DNA of 52,497 bases, from contig NC_049983.1 of the NCBI RefSeq assembly GCF_000003815.2, forward strand, positions 878,447 to 930,943. The letters are read 5' to 3'. Shown piece by piece: positions 21,423 to 48,680 of this stretch (the first letter of the stretch is position 1; each line of letters starts with the position of its first letter). The notes beneath the pieces are model-generated. The model was given only the letters and a program-made list of their open reading frames with translations, searched no databases and had not been told where the DNA came from. Source of the DNA: Branchiostoma floridae (taxonomy: Eukaryota > Chordata > Leptocardii > Amphioxiformes > Branchiostomatidae). The translations under genes were made by a program, and so were the position numbers.

Positions 21423-23150
21423 AAGCTTGTTATTAATGCTTTGTACTTCATTTTTGGGGATTTTTTGGCAAAACACTGCTCTTCGTATGTACTACCTGTA
21501 ACTTTAATAGTTTGATACACAGGAGAATACTATTAAGCCCCTAGGTAAACTTGTTATAAAACGACGTCAAAATTATGACTTATATGACCTAACTGGTTTT
21601 ATTTACAATGTTATAATGAATTGAGAGGTAAACGTGATTTTATTAATAATAAAATAGTATGAAGCAATGTAATATTGTAAGACCCCGTTTGTAGTAAATT
21701 GATGTTTCTTTTCTTAAAATGCCACGGATGGTAAAATTTGGAGGACACAGCAGACAAGGTCAAGTTGTGACGGTCTATTTTTGTATGGTGCATAACCAAG
21801 TATTATTACAGTAACACATTTGATAATTATTACTTAAGCACTGCGTAAGTACCAAAATTTCGCACTACTGAGTGAAAGAAAACACCTCATAAAAGCAAAC
21901 ACCTGTCGTCAAGTGGTACTTTGAATCCACCGACAACAAAGAAATTGTGAAGTACTTTTGTGAACACCAACAACTGAAATCATAGGAACTTCATGCACGC
22001 AACAGAAAGTTACATTGAATTTCGTACGGCCAACTACAAACTAAAGAATATTAATTTTACAAAAATCTTCAAATTCTACTTACTAAACAATATAGGTTTA
22101 CATTAATTAGTATGCGTGAATCCTTAATATCATTTTACAATCAGGTGGGGCTAATCATACGTGGGTTAGAGTACCATTTCTAATCAAAAAGCAATCTTTT
22201 ATGTATTTACCTATTTTTGCATTGTGCGATTTTCCACATATTAGGATATCATCAAATCTGCATAATATGGTTTCGAGTATTTTGAAATCTGAATAAATGT
22301 ACACAGATATTTGACTAAAGAAATGTGAATAACTCATTACGTAAGGCGTCATATCTAGAATATTTTATGACAGAGTTGAAATAAGTCATATGTATACTGT
22401 ACATGTGTTTGCGGTTGCGTCCATGACGTCATATAGCGCCCTCTCTCTCTATATATATATATACTGGTGAGTCATAGACGCGTGCCAAGTCGTCATGAGT
22501 GAGAAATGTTCTCAACATTCACCTATATTTCATAGAAATTCACATGCGTTTTGTTGGCAACGCTTAACGTTAAATATAAGAGGGCTGGCAACGTTTGGCG
22601 ATAAACGCCCTTACTACAGTTCTATGATCTGATCTGTGACTGCATTTTTGGGTATCTAAAACCGGGCGTTCCCTTGCGACTTTCTGGGCAATCTACGATA
22701 TGACGAAAAAATTGTCAACAGCGTGCTTAACAAGAATTTCAGGATAACAAGTTAAGTCCTACGTGAAAGCGACCAATGAGGCTTGACGAACAATGTACGG
22801 TTTATAGTTAATTGCATTCTTAAATATTCTAAAATGAGCAAAACAATTATTGACAGTAGTTTTGTCACACATAGATTTTTGACATTACTTTTCTTCTTGA
22901 ATGATTTATGTAACAAGGAATATGTAGTTTTGATATGCATATGTACTGCAAAAAAAGAAGAAGAACGAAAACGTGTATTTTTCCATACAGTAACGTTTAA
23001 ATACTGCCCCATACTCCCAAGAACATTGACATCACACGCAACTATCATAAACACTGAGATAGAATCTAACTCAGCACTGGATAGATTACAGGATGGACCT
23101 TAGTATGAAACAATATTATTGAGTCAAGGTCTAATATTCATATCGCCGGC
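21423..23150. other. Intergenic DNA upstream of the synaptophysin-family gene
   Basis: AT-rich, with no recognised gene. A perfect CRE (TGACGTCA, 22424-22431) lies about 980 bp upstream of the next start codon and is followed by a CT/AT microsatellite ending in 'tatatatatatactgg' (about 22450-22466). Either could be part of a distal promoter, but nothing in the sequence proves it. Confidence 0.5.
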
Positions 23151-23265
23151 TTATGACGTATGTTACGCCCCCAAGCGAGTACAATTTTCACCCAGCACTG
23201 AAAGGTTATCTATGGGGTCTTGTCTAAGCACGCATTATTCCAGACCTCAGGGGCCTTGGTGGATC

Positions 23266-23277
23266 CAAAATGGCGGC
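23266..23277 (+). promoter_or_regulatory. YY1-type site in probable TATA-less promoter
   Basis: CAAAATGGCGGC matches the YY1 core (AAnATGGCGGC), which in animals often sits just downstream of the start of transcription. It is 125 bp before the start codon at 23402, and no TATA box is nearby. A second ATGGCGGC occurs near 23652 inside intron 1. Confidence 0.45.
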
Positions 23278-23401
23278 TTAGCACAGATCTGAAGACAAAA
23301 TCCCGAAACATTTGTGAATATTTCTGCCCTAAAAATCACTCCAGACAACAGTACATATCTTGTTTCGTACCAGGAGAAGTGTAAAACCACATAACTAGAA
23401 G

Positions 23402-38310
<14,909 letters not shown>

Positions 38311-41300
38311 GGTGGACCGCTCCAGCCACACCCACTGCTTAGTTCCCCTTTCCACTGTAAACAGTGACCAAATTGGATTTTTTGTGAGCTTTGATTTTAT
38401 AATAATTGGAATATGACCCACGATACAAATGTTTCATTCCCAAGACAACAAAACATACAAATTTTAACAGTAAGAAAATCGTTCTTTTTCCATAAAATTT
38501 GTGAAATGTTTGGTTTACCTATTGGTCACAGCCTAAAGTGGAAAGGGGTTGTAAGTTAACAATGGTTACAATGCACCATACAATTGTTGATACCTGACAG
38601 TGGAACTTAACTTTTTTTCCTGCTAAGGTATAATTTTGGCAATGAATTTATGCTGTATGTGTTGTTTGGCAGCATGGAGAAAGGTACAGTTTACAATTCC
38701 TTTAGCATTGTATATTTATGATTTGTCAGGTGAATCGTTAATTATTAATTGCTGCTGAATGTTATGCATTGTAGACACTGCTTGGTAATGCTTTATGAAA
38801 CTTTTCATTTCCATTTTATGTGTAAAAAATTTTCACATATCATTTCTCTTTGAAGTAATATACTAGGAGACATTTGTATGGTGCATTGAGAACTTTTGCA
38901 TGTGCTTTTCTGTTGTATGTAAAAGTTCTTTATTTGGGTTTCTTAGAATGTAAGTTTTCCTTTCAGTTATAGTCTTATGTAAATTTATGGCCAGGTGTTT
39001 CATTTCAGTTGGCTTGAATTTGCTCAGTAAACAATTATGCATTACGATATGGAACATTTTCTCTTGGTGGCAGCATAAGTTTCCTACAAATCGAAGTTAC
39101 AGTTGAAGCAGTGGATTTATTGCCGAGCGATTTGAATTTGAGGGAGCTGGAAAAGTTACTCTTTTAGTGATCATTCCTTACAGTAGTCTCCTTCATTTAA
39201 AGAAGAGTTGCATTGTAGTGCTTTGTTCTTATAATATTATTGCAATGTATTGCAAACCTCTATTGCAGTACCCCCCAATTCCCCCACGTTTTACACTAAA
39301 ATAGGTCATTCTGAGTCTCTTCAATATGAACACTTACTACCTAATTCAACATTGTTAAACTATGGTAATGCAGAAATCTAGGAAAAAGCACCAACAGGAA
39401 CAAAATGCAGTTTTGTTACTATTAACACATTTGTAAAGTAGGTATTACTTTGAAAACACTGTTCAAATTTGAGTAGAAGCGTGTTTTACAACTTGTATTT
39501 CATTATTGTATAGACTGTATACAGACTATCTGAAATAAGGGAGAGTAAGTTAGGATTACATTCAACTTGAAAGAATTATAGAATTTTGTGGGGAAGAAAG
39601 TTGTCATCAGATTTTCCGAGGAGCAAAAGTATAGGTACATTACATGAAGATGCAAAATGTAGTGGTATATTTGTACGTACTGTGTTTTAATGCATGTTGA
39701 ATAATGACTAAGGAAAGTCAAGAACAAGATATTAGCATTCCTTACCTGCACCACTCAGTCAAGCTTGTATGAAATGTAGTTTAAGAGTGCCCCCTATCTG
39801 AAGCCGTGTGAACTACACCCATGTTATTCGAGGCAACATAGACAAGACATAGGACCGTAGCCACACTAAGTAGGAAAGATGTGTAACTGATAATTCGGAA
39901 CAATGTTGTACTGTGTTACAAATAAGCCACACTTTCATACCTGTCGGCATTGTTTGAAGTGAACGGTGTACATAGTAACTGTTCAGTGGTGTATTGTGCC
40001 TCCTTGGGTCTGTGATACAGTGCTGTAGATGTTCTCTATTTACTGTTTTTGTATAGGCTTTGAATGTGCTTTTCGATACTCATGGAAAAGCATTGAGTGT
40101 ACTTATGAAAGCAGCACATCTTGTGGTACCAGTAACTGAAAATCACTTAATGTATATCCATTCTAAAAGCACTTGCTACACATACAAGCCATTTTCTGTG
40201 GTGTATTCTATGAATGACATGTTGACTGTTGTGGAACTAGGCTCTGTTCACCTACTACTAGCATTGTTGAGTTGTAGTGAAGCATTTTCATGTCAGGTAG
40301 CAGTTCCCTTCATGTATAGAACAATGTACCAACTCTTATCATCTTCACTGCATTCACTATGGCTATGTTTGAATGACACCTTTTCAGAAAAAAACTACTT
40401 GTAGTAGACTATATTGTAGGATAAAAGTCGGTGTAAAAAGTCGTATATTATATAACAGGACCACAAGTGAACAGTGTTTTGTAAAGGCAAAACCGTTAAA
40501 GTTAAGGCACAGTTCAAACTTCAATGTGCTGTCAATGATGTTTCCTATATACCGGTACGTGTATATCTTGTGTAAGTGACTACACATGTACTGTGTCTGT
40601 AATTACAGAGTAGTAGAGAAAGTGTTGCTATAGTAGAAACAGCTTTTGTAACAAAAAAGACCACAACGTTCATACGAAATAGGTTTCCACCACTGATAAC
40701 TGTAGATGTAAAAAAAGGTGTTATAGTCCCAGCCTTGCTATTATACTTAAAGCCATTGTACACAGGAAAATATTGTTACGGTCATAGATGTAACATTGTG
40801 TGCGAACAAAAAAAAAAAGGTATAATTTACACCTATTTGAGCAGATTTCTCACTACTTTATACGTCATTACAGGCAGTGTTGAAAGAAAAAAGAAAACTG
40901 TTTCGTTCCCAAAATAAGAAAACAGATTCTAAAATCTTAAGAATATTGCACAATTCCCTTCAGTGGAAAGATGATACTATATTTGGTTGTGTTGTAATTG
41001 TATCGCAAGTGCTCAGTGAAAATTTGTAAGAAAGTTTACTATGGAGAAATTAGATTGCTTTTGACTTTCGATTGTGACTTTTGTCGAAGTATACGTTGAA
41101 CATGTCTTGGTTGTGAAATCTGCTCTTCCTTCTAAAACTTATATATGTAAAAAGAGAACCTAGTCTTGTGTGTTATGATAAGGATGTAGTGTTGCGAAAC
41201 ACGGAGTAACTCTTTGCTGTTAACACTGTTCAGTGGACGTACAATGTACAGCTGTACATGTAGTTGGGACTCTCTAGTTGCTTGTGTGGTGAGAATGCAG

Positions 41301-42093
41301 TATAATTGCTAACCGTATCTACTATATTCAGGAAACCGTTTGCTCCGCAGTAAACTCTGTACGCTTGACAATTCTGAAAATTTGTCATCATTTGTGAAGC
41401 TTCCTCTTCTTTTTGATAATGTCCTTTTAAAACATCAGATTTTGTTGATTTTGATATTACTCCATGATGGGTAAATCATTGCATAACACTCCTGGTTTAC
41501 ACTGAACAAACAAGTTTGCACTGAACAGTACAAGCTGCATATATGGACAGATTTATTTGATCCACTCAATCCGGGAAGGATATTATATACGTATCCAGTA
41601 CTTTCCAATATTATGTGTGATGGGTTCTTGTTCGTGCTTGAGGCGTGGCTGTCCTAAAACATGGGACCAATCCGATTCTATCCAAGACACGTCCTACCAA
41701 AAGCTAGGTACTGATTCATTTCACGTGTCTGAGTAAAGTCGTGTTAAGTCCCTTTCCCAAGCCGATGTCAACCCAGTACCTCAATAATCTGGGCCAAACA
41801 CCCTGCCCCATTATGCCACACCAGTGCCATGCTTACGTTACTTCATCGTTCATCCAAATTATTTTCTGCCAAGCAATTCAATCTGACATTACTACAACTG
41901 TCAGTCTGTATAGACTAAAACAAATAACTGCAGAAAACTAAAAAAAAAAAAAATTAGCAACATTTTGTAGGAAAGGCAGAATGTTTTCCATTGGTTTTCG
42001 AAATGGGTCAGGGAAAAGACATGACTTACATTGCTTAAGCGAAACGATTTCCTCCAATGATATCTCTAGACAAATGTACATCAGGCAAACAGC
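38311..42093. other. 3' flank of the synaptophysin-family gene; convergent intergenic DNA
   Basis: AT-rich, unusually free of recognisable repeats from 38311 to about 41550, which fits a long 3' UTR. I found no AATAAA on the plus strand; CATAAA near 38494 is the first variant. From 41556 to about 41790 it carries a copy of the 'tttgatccactca' repeat, and a 14-A run lies at 41940-41953. Open frames here are short and unsupported. Confidence 0.5.
41556..41790. repeat. Dispersed repeat, 'tttgatccactca' family
   Basis: 'tttgatccactcaatccggg' then 'gtgtgatgggttcttgttcg' align with 18101-18180. Noncoding. Confidence 0.6.
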
Positions 42094-42104
42094 TTTATTT
42101 TATT
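42094..42104 (-). terminator. Poly(A) signals for the zinc-finger gene
   Basis: On the minus strand this reads AATAAAATAAA, two overlapping poly(A) hexamers, 465 bp beyond the zinc-finger stop codon. Confidence 0.55.
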
Positions 42105-42568
42105 GTAGAAACTCAATGACTTGAACTAACAAATGTTTTAACAGAAAAATCAAACCAACGACACTTCTATTCCTTTATCTATGGGGACTAAGAAAATACT
42201 GAAATACAAAGTTAAAGATGAAAGAAAACCTTTATCCTACTCAAAACAACAGAGTCCTAAGTTTATAATTTGGGAACCTGGAAATTAAAAGTTGGAAAGT
42301 CAAATACAAAAAAATGTAACAGTAAAAAGTTTGATAATGAACTCCCCAACAGTTTTACTGTGAAATATTTAAAGTACTACTACATGTATCTGCATGATTA
42401 TAACAATTTTACAACTAGTAAAATGTATATGAAAGAATTATAATAAAAGAGAATAAGCTTCATAAACAAAATGTTACAAACATTCTTTAGGGTTCAAGCT
42501 AGATGCTTGCATGCAATCCTTATAATACATCAGGCCAACATCTTCTCTGTACTGCCACACTCACTTTC

Positions 42569-43492
42569 TTACTTGTGAGTCTGCATATGCTTTCTAAGAC
42601 TACGCCGTTCACTGAACTGCCTGCTACACTCCTCACACTTGTAGGGTTTCTCACCTGTATGAGTCTGCACATGGGTCTTCAGATGACCCAGCCGACTGAA
42701 CTGCTTACTACACTCCTCACACCTGTAGGGTTTCTCGCCTGTGTGAGTTCGTATGTGTTCCTTCAGACTGCTCAGATGACTGAATTGCCTGCTGCACTCC
42801 TCACACCTGTAGGGTTTCTCACCTGTGTGAGTCCGCATGTGTTTCTTCAAACTCTCCAGCCGACTAAACTGCCTGCTGCACTCATCACACTGGTAGGGCT
42901 TCTCACCAGTGTGAGTCCGCATATGGGTTTCCAGATTACCCAGCTGGCTAAACTGCCTGCTGCACTCCTCACACCTGTAGGGTTTCTCACCTGTGTGAGT
43001 CTGCATATGTCTTTTCAGAGCAAACATATGACTGAACTGTTTGCTGCACTCCTCACACTTGTAGGGTTTCTCACCTGTGTGAGTACGAATGTGTTTCTTT
43101 AGATCACTTAGATGACTGAACTGCCTGCTGCACTCCTCACACCCGTAGGGTTTCTCACCTGAGTGAGTCCGCATGTGGCTCTTAAGATGACTCAGCCGAC
43201 TGAACTGTTTGCTGCACTCCTCACACCTGTACGGTTTCTCACCCGTGTGAGTCCGCAAGTGAGCCTTCAGCTCATCCAGCCGACTGAACTGCCTGCTGCA
43301 CTCCTCACACCTGTAGGGCTTCTCGCCTGTGTGAGTCCGCTTGTGGGTCTTCAGACTTCCCAGCCGACTAAACTGCCAGCTGCACTCCTCACACCTGTAG
43401 CATTTCTCTCCTCTGTTAGAACGCAAATCAGAATCCTTTTTTGCCTTTCTACTTACGCCATCCAAACTCTGCATATAGTGTGCTGATGCCAT
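42569..43492 (-). CDS. C2H2 zinc-finger protein, ten tandem fingers
   Basis: A 307-residue protein with stop codon TAA at 42571-42569. After about 30 N-terminal residues come ten Cys2-His2 fingers with exact 28-residue spacing (C34/C37/H50/H54 in the first; C286/C289/H302/H306 in the last). All have the form C-E/D-E-C-S-x-Q-F and TGEKP-type linkers. The last finger ends one residue before the C-terminus. There is no KRAB, BTB or SCAN domain in this exon. The protein should bind DNA in the nucleus, and the fingers are close to one another except at the base-contacting helix positions. I chose ATG 43492 because a good acceptor (…TCACACCAG) ends at 43508 just upstream, so the longer frame starting from a TTG at 43519 crosses intron sequence. 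The gene converges on the synaptophysin-family gene. Orthology cannot be assigned for this class. Confidence 0.93.
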   Translation of the reverse strand: MASAHYMQSLDGVSRKAKKDSDLRSNRGEKCYRCEECSWQFSRLGSLKTHKRTHTGEKPYRCEECSRQFSRLDELKAHLRTHTGEKPYRCEECSKQFSRLSHLKSHMRTHSGEKPYGCEECSRQFSHLSDLKKHIRTHTGEKPYKCEECSKQFSHMFALKRHMQTHTGEKPYRCEECSRQFSQLGNLETHMRTHTGEKPYQCDECSRQFSRLESLKKHMRTHTGEKPYRCEECSRQFSHLSSLKEHIRTHTGEKPYRCEECSKQFSRLGHLKTHVQTHTGEKPYKCEECSRQFSERRSLRKHMQTHK

Positions 43493-43507
43493 CCTCGTAT
43501 ATGAGAT

Positions 43508-44198
43508 CTGGTGTGACAAAATAAACAGTTCATTTAAGTATTGAAGAATTCTGACCCCAAAACTGTCACTATTCTGAATCTACTAATCTCAGTTCACAAT
43601 CAGACTGACGTTTGCAACAAACGATCTTTAGATTTTAAGCTAGATGCTTGCATGCAATCCTTAAAATAAATTAACCAGACCAACATTAATCTCCAAGCAT
43701 ATTCTACGGTGCCATAAGATAGTATCAAAGCTGGCCAAGGAGTATAGCCCGCCAAAGGGAGTCAAACGGGCACCGGGGATCTGCCTTCATTACGATTCTC
43801 TTGTTGGCAACATGGGACAATTTTTTTCTCTATTTCCAAAAGATAATTCCTACTGGGGGTGAGGAGTTACATATGACGTAGCCCGGTCAAACTTCAGTGA
43901 AATCGGATATTCCTGTTCTTTAATACAAGTTGAAATAGAAAATACATAGAGAAACCCTTAAACTATTAAAACTCACGACAGTTAGTTACTGAATATCCCC
44001 GTAAAATGTGGAACACACCATGATGAACACCAGATGTCAGAATGGCGGGGACTTTCCAGCGCTAACCGAGGGGCGGGCAAGGGGGTTTACAGTATACCTT
44101 TCATACATGTATCAACTTCGCCCATCATGCCAGTGTCGAGTGTTAAACACTAATTACTGGTAACACTCGACACTGCAGTAGGTTTAACGTTAAAAATA
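43508..44198 (-). other. Probable 5' intron of the zinc-finger gene (proximal part)
   Basis: It runs from the acceptor at 43508 back towards a donor near 44713. It holds a kappa-B consensus GGGACTTTCC at 44048-44057 and a GC box GGGGCGGG at 44070-44077. A short inverted repeat 'gtgtcgagtgtta' / 'taacactcgacac' lies at about 44132-44173. No gene is seen on either strand. Confidence 0.5.
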
Positions 44199-44378
44199 CA
44201 GTCAAACCTGTCTATAGCGGCCACTTAAGGGACCGGACAAATTTGGCCACTATAGACAGGTGGCCTCTGTATAGAGGTGGTAACTTGTAGATAAAATACC
44301 CAAGGGACCGACAAAAAGTGGCCACTATGGACAGGTGGCCCCTCTGTAGAGGTGGCCCCTAATACAGGTTTGACTGTA
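44199..44378. mobile_element. pogo-like MITE, 180 bp, TA target duplication
   Basis: TA|CAGTCAAACCTGTCTATAG ... ACAGGTTTGACTG|TA, with internal 'gccacttaagggaccgg' and 'aagtggccactatggacagg'. It shares ends with the 874-bp element at 4488-5361. It lies in the 5' intron of the zinc-finger gene. Confidence 0.88.
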
Positions 44379-44713
44379 TATCTAAACGAGTTTCTTGTTT
44401 ATAACGCTAAAAAAACACACAAAATAAAGATCCTCTGTTAACCTCTCACGGGCCCCCATTTCCTCCTCGCTTCCCCGTGTGAATTTGAATAAAAGTTGAC
44501 AGAAAATTTCCTCCATTTCAGGCGAGGAAAAGCAAAGCTACGAAGGAACATGTGTATCCCTTCCCTCTGCAGACTATGGTCTATTTTTCAACACCCACAG
44601 AGTACAGAAAAACGGAGCTGAGTTACCAGTTGACGGGACGTCCTCACGATACGCTTCGGCTTTCTGTTTACTCTATAGAGATTTTTGAGTCAAAATACAA
44701 CAGATTGTCTTAC

Positions 44714-44890
44714 CTGAACAAACTTGAACCTTTGACTTGCAAAGAAAAGACACTTGAAAGTCTCCACTGAGTCCAAAGCCACGAAAGTTGTTTTTTTTCT
44801 TCGGAAGGACGGGGCCGCTTTTTCCAGACCGCCCTCCGCTTCGCCACCTCGAGTAAACAGGAAGTCGCGGAGAAATAACCCGGAAGCATT
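44714..44890 (-). promoter_or_regulatory. Probable noncoding first exon and promoter of the zinc-finger gene
   Basis: On the minus strand a strong donor CAG|GTAAGA lies at 44714/44713, and the block upstream is GC-rich with several GGAA Ets-type cores (CCGGAAGC, ACAGGAAGTC). Splicing to the acceptor at 43508 would put only untranslated sequence before ATG 43492. Short open frames exist across it, so a coding role is not excluded. The 5' border is a guess. Confidence 0.45.
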
Positions 44891-45110
44891 CAATGATCAT
44901 GGGGCAAATACCATCTCCTGATTACCCAGCAAGTGTCGCGTCACTCTGTACATTCGGGTTTTACTGGCTAAGAAATTACGAAAACCTGTGGGTCTCCTTT
45001 ATAACGTTATTATTCGCCAGGTTATTTCCGAATAGAGGAGCGCAATTTGAAGCTTCAATTTTGTTGTAGTTGGTGTGATCAATAGAAGGCAGATCTGTAA
45101 GGTTTTATAC

Positions 45111-45255
45111 ACTCAATCCGTCATGGCCCCACTCTTTTCGATAAGTGTGGTGGGTTCTTTAATGTGATAGATTTATGGCTACGTCCCGAGTTAGTAACGC
45201 ACGCACACACACACACACGCACACGCATACACGCACACACACTCACAAACACACT

Positions 45256-45284
<29 letters not shown>
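45111..45284. repeat. Dispersed repeat fragment followed by (CA)n
   Basis: 'actcaatccgtcatggcccc' and 'gtgtggtgggttctttaatg' (45111-45168) match the 18101 family. A CA microsatellite with GC and TC interruptions follows (45198-45284). Confidence 0.7.
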
Positions 45285-45289
<5 letters not shown>

Positions 45290-45651
45290 AATCATGTAAC
45301 TGTTACTCCTATGTAAATGTAAAAAAAAAAAAAATTAGCACAAGGGGCCGTGTCATAGTTGAATGATATCCATATATTCTAATCACAACCGTGACATTAC
45401 AAATATAATCGATAATCGCAATATACCAACCGCAATCACAGTATAATAAGTATAATGCATACACATGTCACAAGTATCAATTCCCATCATTAATGATAAA
45501 GCGGTTTTTCAATTTCGCATACATTATCCAAATCAGTGCCTTATTTGTGTATTTGGTATCTGCTTAATATGTTCCATATATCATAATTGACATTTGTTGA
45601 AGTCCAGTTATACAATTTCCCTATAATTATGCAAATTAAGCCCCCTTTGGC

Positions 45652-45652
<1 letters not shown>

Positions 45653-45684
<32 letters not shown>
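45653..45684. repeat. (AT)n microsatellite
   Basis: About 32 bp of pure AT dinucleotides. Confidence 0.95.
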
Positions 45685-45686
<2 letters not shown>

Positions 45687-45689
45687 TTA

Positions 45690-46900
45690 TGAACATATTT
45701 GCCTAAGCTACCTGCATATCTAAATTATGGCAATCCGTCGTTCCTTTCTTCAGATATCCACTTTGAAATGTGTTGACAAAAATGCCTCTGCAGTTCCAAA
45801 ATTAAATGAAAATGAAACTGGCCCCATTTTGTCATGACGAAAACCGCTATCTACCACCCAAATGTCAAGACAATATCATGTCCGGGACAAGAGATACATT
45901 GAAAAAACTTATATGATAGAATATTTAAATTATTTATGCAAATATTCATAATTTGGATAATTATTTCATCTTGGACAACATTGTCCAATGTACCTACATA
46001 CCAAAACCATGAAAATCCAGCGTTCCCTCCTTGAGTTGTCCACTTCAGAAGTTTTTGACAAAAATGCCCCTGCTATCCTAAAACTAGCCGCTAGGGGTCC
46101 CAAACTTATGTCACTTCTTTCTGACACTCTTACCTAACACTCAAAAAGTCTTGACCATAGCTTGTTCAGAACACGAGATAGCAAAACCGTAATTTGCACT
46201 GCAGTACCAAGGAAAGCCGCTATGTGGCCCGAAATCCAACCATTTTCAGCTTTAGTCACACCCTACCAACACACTAAGTTCGAAAACAATTCATCCAGCC
46301 GTTCTTGAGTTATCTTTACCATGAAGAAAGGGTATTTCCATAAAACTTCAAGGTATACTACCAAAATGTTACAGCAAGAGCAGATAACAGAATGATAATG
46401 ATTGTTACGACTTGTGTTACAATTAGCAACATCAATGACGTCAAAATGACGTCATAAAATTACGTCATCCATATCCAAGATACCAGTAGGGCTCCACCAT
46501 CTTAAATCGAACACCTTGAATTTTGAAACAAATAATCGCAAAACCCAATGGAAGTATACTAAAACATCAAACCTAACGTTTTTTTGATAAAAAAATACTA
46601 GGTAGTCACAAATTCTAAGGGACTTCTAAGGTAGTTATTCCACACATATATATTACCTCATCAAATTAGCATATTTTAGGCATATTTGAAAGATATGAAA
46701 GATATTCTAGATAACAAGATTTTATCTATGTGAGAAAATAGCAGTAACTTAGCAAATAAACATGAAAAATACATTGTTGACAGACATTTTTGACGCAAAT
46801 CGCTAATTTTGTTCCTAATAAACAGTTGCGAACAGAAAAAAAATTTTAAGATTTTTTCACACTTTGTGAAATTGTTTCAAACTTGATTTTAGGAAAGCTT
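45690..46900. repeat. Diverged repeat block, about 290-bp units, with CRE-like words
   Basis: Two units share 'ttgacaaaaatgcc.ctgc' (about 45773 and 46056) and upstream text ('cc.gcgttcc.tc.tt'), an offset of about 285 bp. Further on, 'gacgtcaaaatgacgtcata' and 'ttacgtcatccatatccaag' (46438-46483) resemble 50888-50950. No coding potential was recognised. Confidence 0.5.
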
Positions 46901-48166
46901 ACAAAATTTTGTGGTTCTCGCGCGCGTAAGTTGGCGTGGGCCTCAATACGCCCTCACCCCCACCCCGTCGTCTGAATAGGGTTAATAGCTGACATTTTCC
47001 CCCATCAACCTCTGCTCGAAGAGCATACTGGTAGGGCAACACCACATTTTTTTTTCTTTGTGAAATCAGAGGTCGACCATTGTTTAACAAAGCATGCATC
47101 TGAATACGTTCCTGTATATTACTTAAGATTTTGAGCACAAACACGCTTTACTTTTACTCTTACAACAACCAGGCAGAGGAGAAAATAGTTAAGGAATTGT
47201 TCTAACGTTTTGTACAGGCATCAAATGTCTCCAATATAACACAACTGGTTATTCTGTAATTAGGTGTTAAGATTAGCTCCAATAATCTGGTCGACCAGTA
47301 CTCAGCAAAGATACGCCTGTAGAAATGAGCAGTTAGTAATGATCCACCCCTCTGATTCTCCTTCTCATTGAAACGTGCAAATTAGCAATTCTAGTTTGTA
47401 AAAATAGATCCGCTCATCTTTCAAACGCAGTTTGATTTGGAAGAAAATGTCTTCATTAGTGATGGCCATGAAAAATGACAGCATAGTTTTCTTCAATGCA
47501 TTCATTAAAGCCGGCGTAAAAAACGTCAACGGTAACATTCGTTACAGAAGTAGTAGAAATAAGGTAAGAAATGGGACATGTGGAAGGGCATTTAAATACA
47601 TGGCAACTTTCGTACACCAGGTCAAGTAAATATCGAAGAAATGATCAAACAACGATAACGTTTGTTAGAGTCATTGCTGCAAATCATATGTTCGGCCAGG
47701 CAAATAACCTCAAGAGTACAAGAACAACTTCAGTAGCAATCTGACTTGATCGGTCAGAGGTCTTGGCAAGTTGGCATATCAAAATAGAAAGGATGGCGAC
47801 AGCATTATGCACGTTGCAATGAGAACGAGTCTATATAATATGTATTGCTCGTACAAGAGAAAAACAGCATTACGTATCAACTACCCATTTATCTTAGTTC
47901 CATGTTGTATGGATCATGATTGTTAAGGGTCTTCTGCAGTCTTACGCTGTGGATGTCAAGTCAATTTAGTAATTGCAAAGATCAGTAAGAACAAGCCTAC
48001 CTCTGCGTTGTGGATGGGCGAGGATACGCTGCACTGTCCGAATTGTTTTCTTTTTCCAGATTAGAATGTATTTTCGATAGAAGTATGCCCACATAAACTT
48101 ACATGTACTTGTGTAGAACTGTTCTCGACTTCATTACATTGTTTTCCTTGCGCTTCACTGATGACT
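46901..48166. other. Intergenic DNA beyond the receptor fragment
   Basis: No supported gene. I looked on the minus strand for exons that could supply transmembrane segments 6 and 7 of the receptor and found none. Confidence 0.5.
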
Positions 48167-48680
48167 TTAAGTTCCTTTTTTCGGTGTCTTTTCTTCAAGG
48201 TTGACCGTGGTATCACCCGTTTGTGCCAACTTCGGACGCGCAGGTGGGTGCTGTGAAGCGAACTGGTCCAGGCTGTGCACTGCTGTTACCTTGTCGGTCT
48301 CTGTGTCCAACGCTGGTGTAGGGACGTGTGGTGATTCTGAATACAGGTACAGCTGTCCGGGAAGTGTTTCCGTGATGTCCTCTCCGGAACGTGGTGTTGG
48401 TTCAGCATGTACATCTGCCCGCACTGTAAGCTGGAATGGTCGCTGTGTAGCGGTCCTGTAGCGACGGTGTTGTGTACAAGGCGCCAGTCCTGGGTTCATG
48501 TCTGCTTGTGTTGTCTGCTTTTGTGCTTGGTCGGGAGTTCCGTCCTCCGCCGTCGGCTTCAGGGCTTCTGCAGGGGTTTGAGCTGGCGTGACGTTTGTTG
48601 CCGGCGCGCCTTGCCGAGAACAGGTGATGGCGGCCGTCTCCATGTCCCCATGACACCGTGCCGGTACCGCAGGTGGGGTG
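48167..48680 (-). CDS. Possible C-terminal or loop part of the receptor (open frame beyond the gap)
   Basis: A 171-codon open frame, ending in a stop codon at 48167-48169, that starts inside the assembly gap. It is rich in Thr, Pro, Ala and Gln, is hydrophilic throughout, and has no membrane segment or recognised domain. Because the gap length is unknown, it could be the third intracellular loop or cytoplasmic tail of the receptor at 48781-49445, or unrelated. A second frame stays open for about 93 codons (to 48402), so the coding frame is not certain. GC content is higher than in the surrounding intergenic DNA, which favours exon. Confidence 0.4.

Noticed and set aside
42503-43102. Plus-strand open frame of 199 codons with repeated Leu/Thr-rich units
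   Set aside because: It is the antisense of the zinc-finger array; its periodicity comes from the 84-bp finger repeat.
42569-43519. Zinc-finger start at 43519
   Set aside because: That codon is TTG, and the segment above 43507 reads as a splice acceptor; ATG 43492 is preferred.
47432-47629. Open frame of 65 codons between the zinc-finger and receptor genes
   Set aside because: No family resemblance, no splice context and no conserved motif.
47950-48166. Exons for receptor segments 6 and 7
   Set aside because: Donor-like sites occur on the minus strand near 48000 and 48102, but none of the three frames there encodes a membrane segment.
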